Shown here: positions 53,354 to 61,186 of the stretch, piece after piece | How the letters are laid out: the number at the start of each line of letters is the position of its first letter | Numbering within the stretch: the first letter of the stretch is position 1 | DNA from: an uncultured Eubacteriales bacterium | GTDB taxonomy: Bacteria; Bacillota; Clostridia; Oscillospirales; QAMX01 | Direction of reading: 5' to 3' | Length of the DNA stretch: 64,000 nt | Assembly: GCA_934546935.1 (NCBI GenBank) | Contig: CAKTEH010000003.1 | Coordinates: forward strand, 105,209-169,208 | Position numbers and translations under genes: made by a program | The notes under the pieces: model-generated | What the model was told of the DNA's origin: nothing | Database searches by the model: none | Seen by the model: only the letters and a program-made list of their open reading frames with translations

Positions 53354-54841
53354 TTATAAGCCGTCGGACCGGCTTGCCCGCACGGCTCTCTGCCATCCGG
53401 CAAGCAGCGTAATCCGCGCCTGCGTATCCATGTGCGGCATAAACCGTCGCGGCGCCCGGTAAAGCGCAGCAATTTCCTCTCGTCCGCTGTACACGCCGCA
53501 GGCAAGTCCCGCTAAAAATGCCGCGCCCTGCGCCGTCGTTTCTACGCTTGCCGGACGCAGTACGGGGATATCCGAAATATCCGCCTGGAACTGCATTAGG
53601 AAATTGTTCGCGCTTGCGCCGCCATCCACACGCAGGGCAGGGATTTCCACGCCTGCTTCCCGGCGCATTAGGGCAAGCACATCCTGAGTCTGGTAGGCAA
53701 TTGACTCCAGCGCGGCCCGGATGATGTGCTCCCGGCGCGCCCCGCGCGTCAGGCCGGTGATCGTACCGCGCGCGTTGCTGTCCCAGTATGGCGCGCCAAG
53801 CCCGGTAAAGGCAGGCACGACATAGACGCCCGCGCTGTCAGAGGCCTTGCGCGCCCAGGATTCGCTTTCCGAAGCGCTGGAGATCAGCCCAAGCTCGTCA
53901 CGCAGCCACTGCACGACGGCCCCGGCGATGAATACCGAACCCTCCAGTGCGTAATCGACCTGGCTGCCTTCGCCCCAGGCTATGGTAGTCAGCAGACCGT
54001 TGCTGCTGTCTACAGGGCGCGCACCGGTCTGCATCAGCATGAACGCACCGGTTCCATAGGTGTTTTTCACCTCACCCGGTGCAAAGCAGGTCTGGCCGAA
54101 CAGTGCCGCATGCTGGTCGCCCGCCGCTGCACAGATTGGGATGGCGCGGCCAAAAAGCTCCGGTTCGCTGTTGGCAAAAAAGCCGGATGATGGCCGCACT
54201 TCGGGCAGCAGGGCGCGCGGAATATCAAACAGGGCCAAAAGCTCGTCATCCCAGCTAAGCGTATGGATGTTAAACAGCATCGTGCGCGCGGCATTGGTGT
54301 AATCGGTCAGATGCGCCGACCCTCCGGACAGCCGCCAGATCAGATAGCTGTCGACCGTGCCGAACGCAAGCTCCCCGCGCTCGGCACGCGCCTGTGCGCC
54401 GGGCACGTGGTCGAGGATCCATCGGATTTTTGTTGCGCTGAAATAAGGGTCGATTACCAGCCCTGTGCGCTTGCGGATCAGATCCTCCAGCCCGCGCGCT
54501 TTCAGCGCTTCGCAGGCGTCTGCCGTGCGGCGGCACTGCCAGACAATGGCGGGATGAATGCATTCGCCGGTTTTCCGGTCCCAGATAATGGCGGTTTCGC
54601 GCTGGTTGGAAATGCCGATGGCGGCGATTTCCACACCGCGCGCACCAATATTCTGCATAGCCTGACAGGCAACTTCATATTGCGAGTGGAAAATTTCTTC
54701 CGGGTCATGTTCTACCCAGCCTGGCTGCGGGTAATACTGGGAAAATTCCATCTGCGCCCGTGCAGCAATATTGCCCTGCAGGTCAAAAAGCATACAGCGC
54801 GAACTGGTCGTGCCCTGATCAAGCGCCATGATATACTGCAT
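53354..54841 (-). CDS. glpK: Glycerol kinase
   Basis: This 495-aa cytoplasmic FGGY kinase phosphorylates glycerol to sn-glycerol-3-phosphate. It has IMALDQGTTSSRCMLFD at the start, the ATP-binding TYGTGAFMLMQTG, and GLTRGARREHIIRAALESIA near the end. The length is standard. It follows the enolase-superfamily gene by five bases on the same strand, so the two form an operon. No glycerol facilitator is adjacent. Repeat copy B lies just after the stop. Confidence 0.95.
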   Translation of the reverse strand: MQYIMALDQGTTSSRCMLFDLQGNIAARAQMEFSQYYPQPGWVEHDPEEIFHSQYEVACQAMQNIGARGVEIAAIGISNQRETAIIWDRKTGECIHPAIVWQCRRTADACEALKARGLEDLIRKRTGLVIDPYFSATKIRWILDHVPGAQARAERGELAFGTVDSYLIWRLSGGSAHLTDYTNAARTMLFNIHTLSWDDELLALFDIPRALLPEVRPSSGFFANSEPELFGRAIPICAAAGDQHAALFGQTCFAPGEVKNTYGTGAFMLMQTGARPVDSSNGLLTTIAWGEGSQVDYALEGSVFIAGAVVQWLRDELGLISSASESESWARKASDSAGVYVVPAFTGLGAPYWDSNARGTITGLTRGARREHIIRAALESIAYQTQDVLALMRREAGVEIPALRVDGGASANNFLMQFQADISDIPVLRPASVETTAQGAAFLAGLACGVYSGREEIAALYRAPRRFMPHMDTQARITLLAGWQRAVRASRSDGL

Positions 54842-54846
54842 AGATT

Positions 54847-55941
54847 TTATCCCACCTGAATTGCAATGCGCTCCAGCTTTTCCACGTCCAGCGGCGCGCC
54901 CAGCCCCGGCAGCTCCGGAACCCGGAATTTGCCGTTTGTCAGCTTATACTGCTCGGTCAGGAACTGCTCTTGCAGCGGCCGCGGCTCGATATTGAATTCC
55001 TGGTAATAGCTGTACTCCGGCGTGCAGGCGGCAAGCTGCATATTGGCGGCAAAGCCGATGGCGCGGGAGGTGTTGTGCGGGGCATAGACTACATTATAGG
55101 CGCGGCATAGCGCGGCGACGCGCTTGGCGTTGGTCAGGCCGCCGGATTTAACCGGGTCCGCCGCGACGATATGGCAGGCACGGTTTTCCAGAAACTCACG
55201 AAACACCATCAGGTCCCAGTCCTGCTCGCCGATATTCATCGGCACCGGCAGTTTTTCTGCCAGTGTCTTATATGCGCGCATATCCCAGTAGGGACAGGGC
55301 TCTTCGAAATGATAGATATCATAGGGCGCGACTTTTTCCCACAAAAGCAGCGCCTGCCCGACGGTATAGGAGCTGTTGCAGTCAAGGATCAGGCGACAGT
55401 CCGGGCCGATGGCTTCGCGCACTGCACGAACCTTCGCCACGTCGTTTTCCAGATCGGGAATGTCCTTCGTCGAACCGATGCGTCCGCCAACCTTGATCTT
55501 GCAGCAGGACACGCCCATTTCCTTGACCATTCGGGCCACGTCCTCGCCCACTTTTTCCGGCGGGGAGCTGCGGTCCATGCTCGAAGCGTAGAACTCCACT
55601 TCGTCGCGGAAGCGCCCGCCAAGCAGCATGTACACCGGCATGCCGAGCGCCTTGCCCTGGATGTCGCGCAGCGCAAGCTCGATGCCTGACCAGGACATGG
55701 CCAGAAGCTGCCCGCGGATTTTATAGTTGTTAGTCATTGCATATTTTTCCGCGGTTTCGATGTCAAAGGGATTAAGTCCGATCAGTTTCGGCGCGATATT
55801 GTCGTGGATGATCTGCGCGGTGACATGTACGGACATGGGCGAGCATTCGCCATATCCGGTGATGCCTTCATCTGTTTCCACGCGGACGATGTGCGTCAGA
55901 TATTCGGGATAGATATAGCTGGTGATTTTCGTGATTTTCAT
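54847..55941 (-). CDS. Mandelate racemase/muconate lactonizing enzyme family protein
   Basis: The protein is 364 aa. The enolase-superfamily barrel has the base KIKVGG (KxK, about residue 147), metal ligands in LILDCNSSY (about 185), HFEEPCPYW (about 212) and NIGEQDW (about 237), and a His-Asp dyad from AADPVKSGG and YAPHNTS (about 285). This set marks the mandelate racemase subgroup, mostly acid-sugar dehydratases. The exact acid sugar is not evident. The ATG at 55941 has AAGGAG 9 nt away. The upstream open frame is spurious. It is cotranscribed with glpK. Confidence 0.88.
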   Translation of the reverse strand: MKITKITSYIYPEYLTHIVRVETDEGITGYGECSPMSVHVTAQIIHDNIAPKLIGLNPFDIETAEKYAMTNNYKIRGQLLAMSWSGIELALRDIQGKALGMPVYMLLGGRFRDEVEFYASSMDRSSPPEKVGEDVARMVKEMGVSCCKIKVGGRIGSTKDIPDLENDVAKVRAVREAIGPDCRLILDCNSSYTVGQALLLWEKVAPYDIYHFEEPCPYWDMRAYKTLAEKLPVPMNIGEQDWDLMVFREFLENRACHIVAADPVKSGGLTNAKRVAALCRAYNVVYAPHNTSRAIGFAANMQLAACTPEYSYYQEFNIEPRPLQEQFLTEQYKLTNGKFRVPELPGLGAPLDVEKLERIAIQVG

Positions 55942-56030
55942 CCGTGGACTCTCCTTATCCTTAGTAAATAAAGTATACAGGACTTTTACGCCTTTTACAA
56001 TGCGTAATTTGATTTTTATAGCAAAAACAA

Positions 56031-56066
56031 GAAAGCTGCGCATGTACATATTACATGCGCAGCTGA
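56031..56066 (-). terminator. Terminator of the glycyl-tRNA synthetase gene
   Basis: AGCTGCGCATGTA forms a 13-bp perfect stem with TACATGCGCAGCT; on the reverse strand TTCTTGTTTTTGC follows. Confidence 0.85.
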
Positions 56067-56076
56067 AAAAACCTGT

Positions 56077-57477
56077 TTAGAAATCGATTTTCTCTGCAAT
56101 ATAATTGTGCAGCCCATCAATCGGGATGCGTACCTGCTGCATTGTATCACGGTCGCGAACGGTGACACAGCCGTCGGTTTCCGTATCAAAATCGACAGTA
56201 ATACAAAGCGGGGTACCAATTTCATCCTGGCGGCGGTAACGTTTGCCGATGGAACCGGCTTCGTCGTAATCGACCATGAAGTTGTGGGCAAGCCGGGCAT
56301 AGACCGCATTGGCTTTTTCGCTCAGCTTTTTTGACAGCGGGAGTACCGCGGCCTTAAACGGGGCAAGCGCCGGATGCAGGTGCAGCACAACACGGGTATC
56401 GTTTTTCGCTTCGTCGAGCAGTTCTTCGTCATAGGCTTCGACAAGGAAGGCAAGCGTTACACGGTCGGCGCCCAGAGACGGTTCAATGACATAGGGCACA
56501 TAATGCTCGTTTGCCTCCTGATCAAAGAAGTCGAGATCCTGGCCGGAAGTTTTGATATGCTGGGTCAGGTCGTAGTCGGTGCGGTCGGCGACGCCCCAAA
56601 GTTCGCCCCAGCCAAAGGGGAACATAAACTCGAAATCAGTGGTCGCTTTGGAATAGAAGGCAAGCTCCTCCGGTTCATGATCGCGCAGGCGCAGGTTTTC
56701 GGCTTTGATGCCGAGATTGAGCAGCCAGTCATTGCAGAACTTGCGCCAATAGGCGAACCATTCAAGATCGGTCCCGGGCTTGCAGAAAAATTCCAGTTCC
56801 ATCTGCTCGAATTCACGGATTCGGAAGATGAAATTGCCGGGGGTAATCTCATTGCGGAAGCTTTTGCCGACCTGGGCCACGCCGAAGGGAATTTTGCGTC
56901 GGGTGGTACGCTGGATATTTTTAAAATTGACAAAAATGCCCTGTGCAGTCTCTGGGCGCAGGTAAACTTCGGTGGAGTTGTCCTCGGTTACGCCCTGATG
57001 GGTCTTGAACATGAGGTTGAATTTGCGGATATCGGTAAAATCGCTTTTGCCGCAGCCGGGGCAGGGAATGGATTTTTCCCGGATGAACGCGACCATTTCC
57101 TCATTGGTCATTGCTTCAACATTGGTTTCTGTATCGCCGGTTTCATGGCAGAAATCTTCAATCAGCTTGTCTGCGCGATGGCGCATTTTACAGGATTTAC
57201 AGTCAATAAGCGGGTCGTTGAAGGTTGTGACATGTCCGGATGCGACCCAGACCTGCGGGTTCATCAGGATAGCGGAATCAAGCCCGACATTATAGGGGTT
57301 TTCCTGGACAAACTTACGCCACCAGGCGCGCTTGATATTATTTTTCAGTTCCACGCCGAGGGGGCCGTAATCCCAGGAATTTGCCAGGCCGCCGTAGATT
57401 TCAGAGCCGGGGTATACGAAGCCGCGCCCTTTGCATAGCGCGACGATTTTTTCCATGGTTTTATCTGTGTTTTTCAT
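56077..57477 (-). CDS. glyQS: Glycyl-tRNA synthetase, alpha2 type
   Basis: This 466-aa class II synthetase charges tRNA-Gly. It starts [19 protein letters not shown] and has the class II motif 2 region [19 protein letters not shown] and motif 3 near [13 protein letters not shown]. The C-terminal anticodon-binding domain has [10 protein letters not shown] and [20 protein letters not shown]. It is the single-subunit, eukaryote/archaea-like form rather than the alpha2beta2 GlyQ/GlyS of many bacteria. Two CxxC pairs (CKSC and CPGC) form a zinc-like site. It is monocistronic. Confidence 0.95.
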   Translation of the reverse strand: MKNTDKTMEKIVALCKGRGFVYPGSEIYGGLANSWDYGPLGVELKNNIKRAWWRKFVQENPYNVGLDSAILMNPQVWVASGHVTTFNDPLIDCKSCKMRHRADKLIEDFCHETGDTETNVEAMTNEEMVAFIREKSIPCPGCGKSDFTDIRKFNLMFKTHQGVTEDNSTEVYLRPETAQGIFVNFKNIQRTTRRKIPFGVAQVGKSFRNEITPGNFIFRIREFEQMELEFFCKPGTDLEWFAYWRKFCNDWLLNLGIKAENLRLRDHEPEELAFYSKATTDFEFMFPFGWGELWGVADRTDYDLTQHIKTSGQDLDFFDQEANEHYVPYVIEPSLGADRVTLAFLVEAYDEELLDEAKNDTRVVLHLHPALAPFKAAVLPLSKKLSEKANAVYARLAHNFMVDYDEAGSIGKRYRRQDEIGTPLCITVDFDTETDGCVTVRDRDTMQQVRIPIDGLHNYIAEKIDF

Positions 57478-57540
57478 ATTTCCATACCTTTCAAAGTCGA
57501 TTCGGGTACATATGCATCTATTATATAAGAAAAATTCCTC

Positions 57541-57569
57541 TTGTCAAGCTGGTTTAAATATGCTATACT
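57541..57569 (+). promoter_or_regulatory. Forward promoter with no gene downstream
   Basis: TTGTCA, a 17-bp spacer and TATACT. It points away from glyQS into the structured region and the broken tRNA. It may drive a small RNA, or be the old promoter of the disrupted tRNA-Pro. Confidence 0.6.
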
Positions 57570-57751
57570 ATATAAATACAGGGGGTTCTTGTTTCGCGCG
57601 CAATTCGAGTGCTTTTAGCGAGGGCACGGATGCCGGCCTATGCGCCCGGTTGTATGGGAAGCCGGCGAAGCGCACAGTTACGGACATAGGGAAAGCAATA
57701 TTGCGCTTGATTTCGAGAGAATATGCTTGGCTGGATAATTTAACTTCATAA

Positions 57752-57790
57752 CGGGGTGCTGCGCAGCTGGTAGCGCGCCTGCTTTGGGAG
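57752..57790 (+). pseudogene. tRNA-Pro (TGG) 5'-half remnant
   Basis: CGGGGTGCTGCGCAGCTGG, then TAGCGCGCCTG and the anticodon loop TTTGGGAG, read as a normal tRNA-Pro up to the anticodon loop. The 3' half of the anticodon stem, T-arm and acceptor are missing and replaced by unrelated GC-rich DNA. An intact tRNA-Pro with a different 5' half lies 185 bp downstream. This is consistent with an attachment-site scar or partial deletion. Confidence 0.65.
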
Positions 57791-57930
57791 TGCCGTGGTT
57801 GTATCCGGGATAGGGTGAGGCGAAACGCCGCAAAGCCTTGCGACACCTGTGTTTGCGGGATTTCCCCCAGTCGTTGAAAACGGCATAAAAGCGGCTTTGA
57901 CCACATAAATGACCACAGACAGAAAAATCT

Positions 57931-57958
57931 TTGATTTTCCCCTCCGCCGTGGTATAAT
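57931..57958 (+). promoter_or_regulatory. Promoter of intact tRNA-Pro
   Basis: TTGATT, a 16-bp spacer and TATAAT, 16 bp before the tRNA. Confidence 0.7.
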
Positions 57959-57974
57959 GGCAGAAATTGAATAT

Positions 57975-58050
57975 CCGGGTATAGCGAAGTTGGTATCGCG
58001 CCTGGTTTGGGACCAGGAGACCGTGCGTTCGAGCCGCACTACTCGGACCA
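57975..58050 (+). tRNA. tRNA-Pro (TGG)
   Basis: The 76-nt tRNA begins CCGGGTATAGCG and has the anticodon stem-loop CCTGG-TTTGGGA-CCAGG, T-loop TTCGAGC and an encoded CCA. The acceptor stem pairs with one G-U. Promoter and terminator flank it tightly, so it is an independent unit and marks the left side of the foreign-looking cassette. Confidence 0.95.
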
Positions 58051-58052
58051 AA

Positions 58053-58090
58053 ATCCCTCTGAAATCGTAGATTTCAGAGGGATTTTTCTT
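58053..58090 (+). terminator. Terminator of tRNA-Pro
   Basis: ATCCCTCTGAAATC forms a 14-bp perfect stem with its complement over a GTA loop, then TTTTCTT. Confidence 0.88.
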
Positions 58091-58276
58091 ATTCTTTGTC
58101 TATTGCGGCGCAAGAGGTGATGCAATGCGTAAATATCTAAAACAGTTGCTTTTCAAACACTAAAGTATACTTTCACACCACCAGCTTATGTTAATGTGCA
58201 AATATCTGCTCCTTCGTTGACAAAATGTGTTGTTTTGTGTTTTTCGTCATGATTGTCGAAAAATCCGATTTAAGCA

Positions 58277-58305
58277 TTGACATTTGGAATGCTATGTGAT
58301 AGATT
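58277..58305 (+). promoter_or_regulatory. Promoter of the AAA ATPase cassette
   Basis: TTGACA, a 17-bp spacer and TAGATT. AAAGGAG at 58314-58320 then precedes the ATG. Confidence 0.6.
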
Positions 58306-58328
58306 ATACTTGGAAAGGAGCGAAAGAG

Positions 58329-59624
58329 ATGGAAAACCTCATTTTGAAGTCGATCTCTGTCGAGAACTTCGCTTCATTTGCTGAACCGATTATCTTCACA
58401 ACAGAATCGGATCTCAGTAAAAAAGAGCACCTTGACAACACATTCGCCTGCGGAGGCAGTCGATTTAATAAGGTTTCATTCCTGTATGGAGCCAACGGGT
58501 CAGGCAAAACATTTTTCTGTAAAATCCTCCGGGAGATTCAGCGCCTTCTCCTCGTTTCTCCGTTAGCTGCGACTGATGCTGCACAGTTGCTTTCCATTCC
58601 TCAACTAAAAGAAATGGACACTCCTGTGAAAACTTTTGCATTTGATACCAGCTTTCAAGAAAAACCGACAAAATTTGCAATCGAGCTTATCATAGATGGT
58701 ACAACCTATCGGTATGCTTTCTCTGTCAAAGGAAAAGAGGTCGTTTACGAACTTCTCACAAAAAAACATCGAAGGACAGAAAAGTTGCTTGAACGCACCT
58801 CGTCTTCTTTTAAGGACATTACACTTCGTTCAGATTTAAAAGGATTTGATGCTGCAAAACATACCGTTAAGGCAGAAGCGCTATGTCTTCCGGTTGCTGG
58901 GATGTTAAACACCCCACTTGCATCTAAGATCGTTGCTGCGATAAGCGGAATCAATGTTGCCAATATGGCGGCTGGCAGGTTGGATCCTGTTAATCCCAAG
59001 GAGACCTTTTCGGAAGAACGGCTCAGAAAGTACATCAGCATAATAAAAAAAGCCGATCCGACCCTTCGTGATATTAAAGTTTCTTTTGAAGAAGAGGAGG
59101 TTGCCCGCCAAAGGGTTTCTTCGGACGATTTCGAAAACCGAGAACTTATCGCCAAGAGGACAAAGGTCGGCGTAGATTCACGGCACGCAGTGTATGAAAA
59201 CGGCGAAGAGACAACCAGCGCACCACTTTCTTTTTTTGCAGATGAATCTTTAGGAACTGTAAAACTTTTTACAGCGTTGCCCTATCTCTTTGATGTTTTG
59301 GAGAAGGGTGGTATCCTTATCATTGATGAACTTGAAAACGGCCTTCACCTCTCGTTAGCTAAAGAGATTATCGAACTGTTCACCAGTGAAGTCAGCAACC
59401 CGCATCATGCACAACTAATCTGCACTTCACATCAGCCACTTTTAGTCGATGGAAACTATCGTCGAGATCAAGTGTGGATAACTGCAAAAGATAGCTGCGG
59501 GAAAAGCGTTTTACATAGGATGAGTGACCTTAAAACTTCTCGGGCAAAAGTTAATCTGGCTAATCGCATACTGGAAGGCGCCTTCGGGTGCAATCCAGAC
59601 CTGTTCTTTGACAACAACACATAA
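58329..59624 (+). CDS. AAA/ABC-type ATPase of the RloA/OLD-like group, candidate antiphage protein
   Basis: The protein is 431 aa. It starts LKSISVENFASFAEPIIF, as in RecF/OLD-related ATPases, with Walker A FLYGANGSGKT (about residue 54), a signature-like SFFADESLGTVKLF and Walker B GGILIIDELENGLHLSL (about residue 335), followed by ICTSHQPLL. It has no TOPRIM nuclease domain at the end, so it resembles RloA or AbiL-type ATPases rather than full OLD proteins. RloA normally pairs with RloB, which is not seen here. It is the first gene of an AT-richer cassette between tRNA-Pro and integrases, followed by a zinc ribbon, DUF2188 and TIR genes. The ATG at 58329 has AAAGGAG 8 nt away. Confidence 0.82.
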   Translation: MENLILKSISVENFASFAEPIIFTTESDLSKKEHLDNTFACGGSRFNKVSFLYGANGSGKTFFCKILREIQRLLLVSPLAATDAAQLLSIPQLKEMDTPVKTFAFDTSFQEKPTKFAIELIIDGTTYRYAFSVKGKEVVYELLTKKHRRTEKLLERTSSSFKDITLRSDLKGFDAAKHTVKAEALCLPVAGMLNTPLASKIVAAISGINVANMAAGRLDPVNPKETFSEERLRKYISIIKKADPTLRDIKVSFEEEEVARQRVSSDDFENRELIAKRTKVGVDSRHAVYENGEETTSAPLSFFADESLGTVKLFTALPYLFDVLEKGGILIIDELENGLHLSLAKEIIELFTSEVSNPHHAQLICTSHQPLLVDGNYRRDQVWITAKDSCGKSVLHRMSDLKTSRAKVNLANRILEGAFGCNPDLFFDNNT

Positions 59625-59837
59625 AAGAGAAAAGAAAAAGACACCGAGCGGCAACTCGGTGTCCTGCGGGACGACAGAAGCACGGAACATGGTACTTTGT
59701 CATAATGCGTTGCTATTGTACCATGTTTGGTTTCCGATTGCAATACGAAATCTGTGTCTGGAAAGGTAAAAAAACGCAGTCTTTTCCCAATAGTGTGATT
59801 ATATAGATGAAATTCACTTTTTGGGAGGTCATAAACA
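59625..59837. other. Spacer with two hairpins inside the defence-like cassette
   Basis: GACACCGAG pairs with CTCGGTGTC (59640-59663), and a T-run follows it only on the reverse strand. Further on, ACATGGTAC pairs with GTACCATGT (about 59688-59726). They may separate expression of the ATPase from the following genes. No gene is seen. Confidence 0.55.
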
Positions 59838-59945
59838 ATGACTATCAAGTATAAGTATTACATTTGCCGCTGTGGCAAGCGCATTATCCCTATTACGAAT
59901 CCATCCAAGTGTCCTCATTGTGGACGCGTGACCCGTTTGAAATGA
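59838..59945 (+). CDS. 35-residue zinc-ribbon microprotein
   Basis: The ATG at 59838 has GGGAGG 9 nt upstream. The product includes YYICRCGKRIIPITNPS, then KCPHCGRVTR, and ends at TGA 59943-59945. Two cysteine pairs (C-x-C and C-x2-C) 12 residues apart form a zinc-ribbon-like knuckle. It is too short for most gene finders. It lies 11 bp before the DUF2188 gene, so the two are cotranscribed. The function is unknown, possibly nucleic-acid or protein binding. Confidence 0.7.
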   Translation: MTIKYKYYICRCGKRIIPITNPSKCPHCGRVTRLK

Positions 59946-59956
59946 GGTGAGCGGCT

Positions 59957-60181
59957 ATGGGTAAAAATCAACATGTGACACCTCATCCCAATGGCGGTTG
60001 GCAGGTCAAAGGCGAGGGTAATATCCGTGCTACCGTGCGTACCACAACGCAAAAAGATGCGATTGATATCGCACGCGAAATTTCGCGTAACCAAGGTTCT
60101 GAACTGGTCATTCATCGACCTGACGGACGGATTAGAGATAAGGATTCTCACGGAAAGGATCCCTTTCCTCCAAGAGGATAA
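59957..60181 (+). CDS. DUF2188 protein
   Basis: The 74-aa protein matches DUF2188: HVTPHPNGGWQVKGEGN at the start, the middle helix QKDAIDIAREISRNQGSEL, and the conserved end VIHRPDGRIRDKDSHGKDP. The function of the family is unknown. In foreign DNA such proteins are often close to TIR or other defence genes. It is preceded by the zinc-ribbon gene and followed by a hairpin terminator and the TIR gene. Confidence 0.85.
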   Translation: MGKNQHVTPHPNGGWQVKGEGNIRATVRTTTQKDAIDIAREISRNQGSELVIHRPDGRIRDKDSHGKDPFPPRG

Positions 60182-60185
60182 CACC

Positions 60186-60217
60186 AGGGGGTATGTCCGC
60201 AGGACATACCCCTTTTC
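60186..60217 (+). terminator. Terminator between DUF2188 and TIR genes
   Basis: GGGGTATGTCC pairs with GGACATACCCC over a GCA loop, then TTTTCC. The TIR gene may therefore depend on read-through or on a promoter I cannot place. Confidence 0.75.
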
Positions 60218-60247
60218 CATCGATATTATGAGAAACTGGAGGCACCT

Positions 60248-61105
60248 ATGTCAATCGAACAATACCAAAGAACTGTGAATGCGCTTGATAAAGATATTGC
60301 GGATTTAGAAAAAAAGAAAGTTGCTCTGGATAAGAAAGCTGCTGAGGAGCAAAGAAAAGCCGCGAACATTACTATTAATAAAAATGCATCTACTGCAACG
60401 GTAAGAAGTAAATTGCAGCAGCGAGACAATTACCTGGCCGCAGCAAATAAGGCCTCTGGCGAGAGCGCAACCTTAGCTAATAAGATTGCAGATAAACGAA
60501 AAAAGCGCAACGATGCGGCAGTCCATCTGCAAAAAGAAGAAGCTAAAGCTCAGAAAAAGCAGGATATGGCAGCTAAACAGATGCAACAGTCCTACGAACG
60601 AAGGATTGAAGAACTACAGGCGCTCTCAGTGCCCTCTGTCATGCCAGCAAGTAGAATGGAGGAAAGCACTTTGCCAGAGTATGACGTGTTTGTTTCCCAC
60701 GCATGGGAGGATAAAGAGGAATTCGTTGATGAGTTTGTAGACGAGCTTCGCAAGTTAGGAGTCAAGGTATGGTATGATACCAGCGAAATCAAATGGGGAG
60801 ATTCGATGAGAGCCAGAATTGATGACGGCCTCAAGAAGTCCAGATTTGGTGTCGCTGTTCTTTCACCTGACTACATCAAAGACGGTAAGTACTGGACGAA
60901 AGCTGAACTGGACGGGCTTTTTCAGCTGGAAAGCATCAATGGAAAAATGCTTTTACCCGTGTGGCACAACTTAACTAAAAAGGATGTTATGGCGTATAGT
61001 CCTATTATCGGGAGCAAGTTAGCAATGACCACTGCAACGATGACCGCAGCTGAAATCGCTGCAGAGCTATTGCCACTGCTGCCGCAGTCAGAAGACGACC
61101 GATAA
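60248..61105 (+). CDS. Coiled-coil TIR-domain protein, candidate NADase effector
   Basis: The protein is 285 aa. Residues 1 to about 125 are Lys/Glu/Ala/Gln-rich heptad-like helix, likely a coiled coil. Residues 144-285 form a TIR domain: EYDVFVSHAWEDKEEF, GVKVWYDTSEIKWGD, SRFGVAVLSPDYI and YWTKAELDGLF. The Glu in the last motif (about residue 220) matches the catalytic Glu of NAD-consuming TIR enzymes. Bacterial TIR proteins typically kill infected cells by degrading NAD+. GGAGG is 5 nt before the ATG. It is the last gene before a terminator and the integrases. Confidence 0.87.
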   Translation: MSIEQYQRTVNALDKDIADLEKKKVALDKKAAEEQRKAANITINKNASTATVRSKLQQRDNYLAAANKASGESATLANKIADKRKKRNDAAVHLQKEEAKAQKKQDMAAKQMQQSYERRIEELQALSVPSVMPASRMEESTLPEYDVFVSHAWEDKEEFVDEFVDELRKLGVKVWYDTSEIKWGDSMRARIDDGLKKSRFGVAVLSPDYIKDGKYWTKAELDGLFQLESINGKMLLPVWHNLTKKDVMAYSPIIGSKLAMTTATMTAAEIAAELLPLLPQSEDDR

Positions 61106-61140
61106 CCATTGTTTTTCAAAGCGCCAGCATTAATAAGCCA

Positions 61141-61185
61141 CTGGTATCGGTATGCACAATTGGCACCGATACCAGCGCTTTTTTA
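61141..61185. terminator. Bidirectional terminator between TIR and integrase genes
   Basis: CTGGTATCGGT pairs with ACCGATACCAG across a 13-nt loop, then GCGCTTTTTT, between convergent genes. Confidence 0.85.
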
Positions 61186-61186
61186 T

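Larger units (their letters stand above)
57478..57974. other. Spacer with an unexplained promoter, a structured region and a broken tRNA-Pro
   Basis: About 500 bp without a gene. A forward promoter at 57541-57569 precedes about 140 nt that can fold (GCGCAAT with ATTGCGC; GCCGGC pair; GTGC with GCAC). The tRNA-Pro 5' half follows at 57752-57790, then a GC-rich stretch, then the tRNA-Pro promoter. An open frame through it lacks a start and ribosome site. Confidence 0.5.

Noticed and set aside
57431..57751. A 106-aa forward frame over the glyQS start and the orphan promoter
   Set aside because: It begins inside the antisense of glyQS, has no ribosome site and crosses a promoter.
57752..57830. 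A second functional tRNA-Pro
   Set aside because: No T-arm or 3' acceptor strand can be found after the anticodon loop.
58329..61105. Known Thoeris, RloAB or CBASS system
   Set aside because: No ThsA-like SIR2 protein, no RloB, and no cyclic nucleotide synthase are seen in the cassette.
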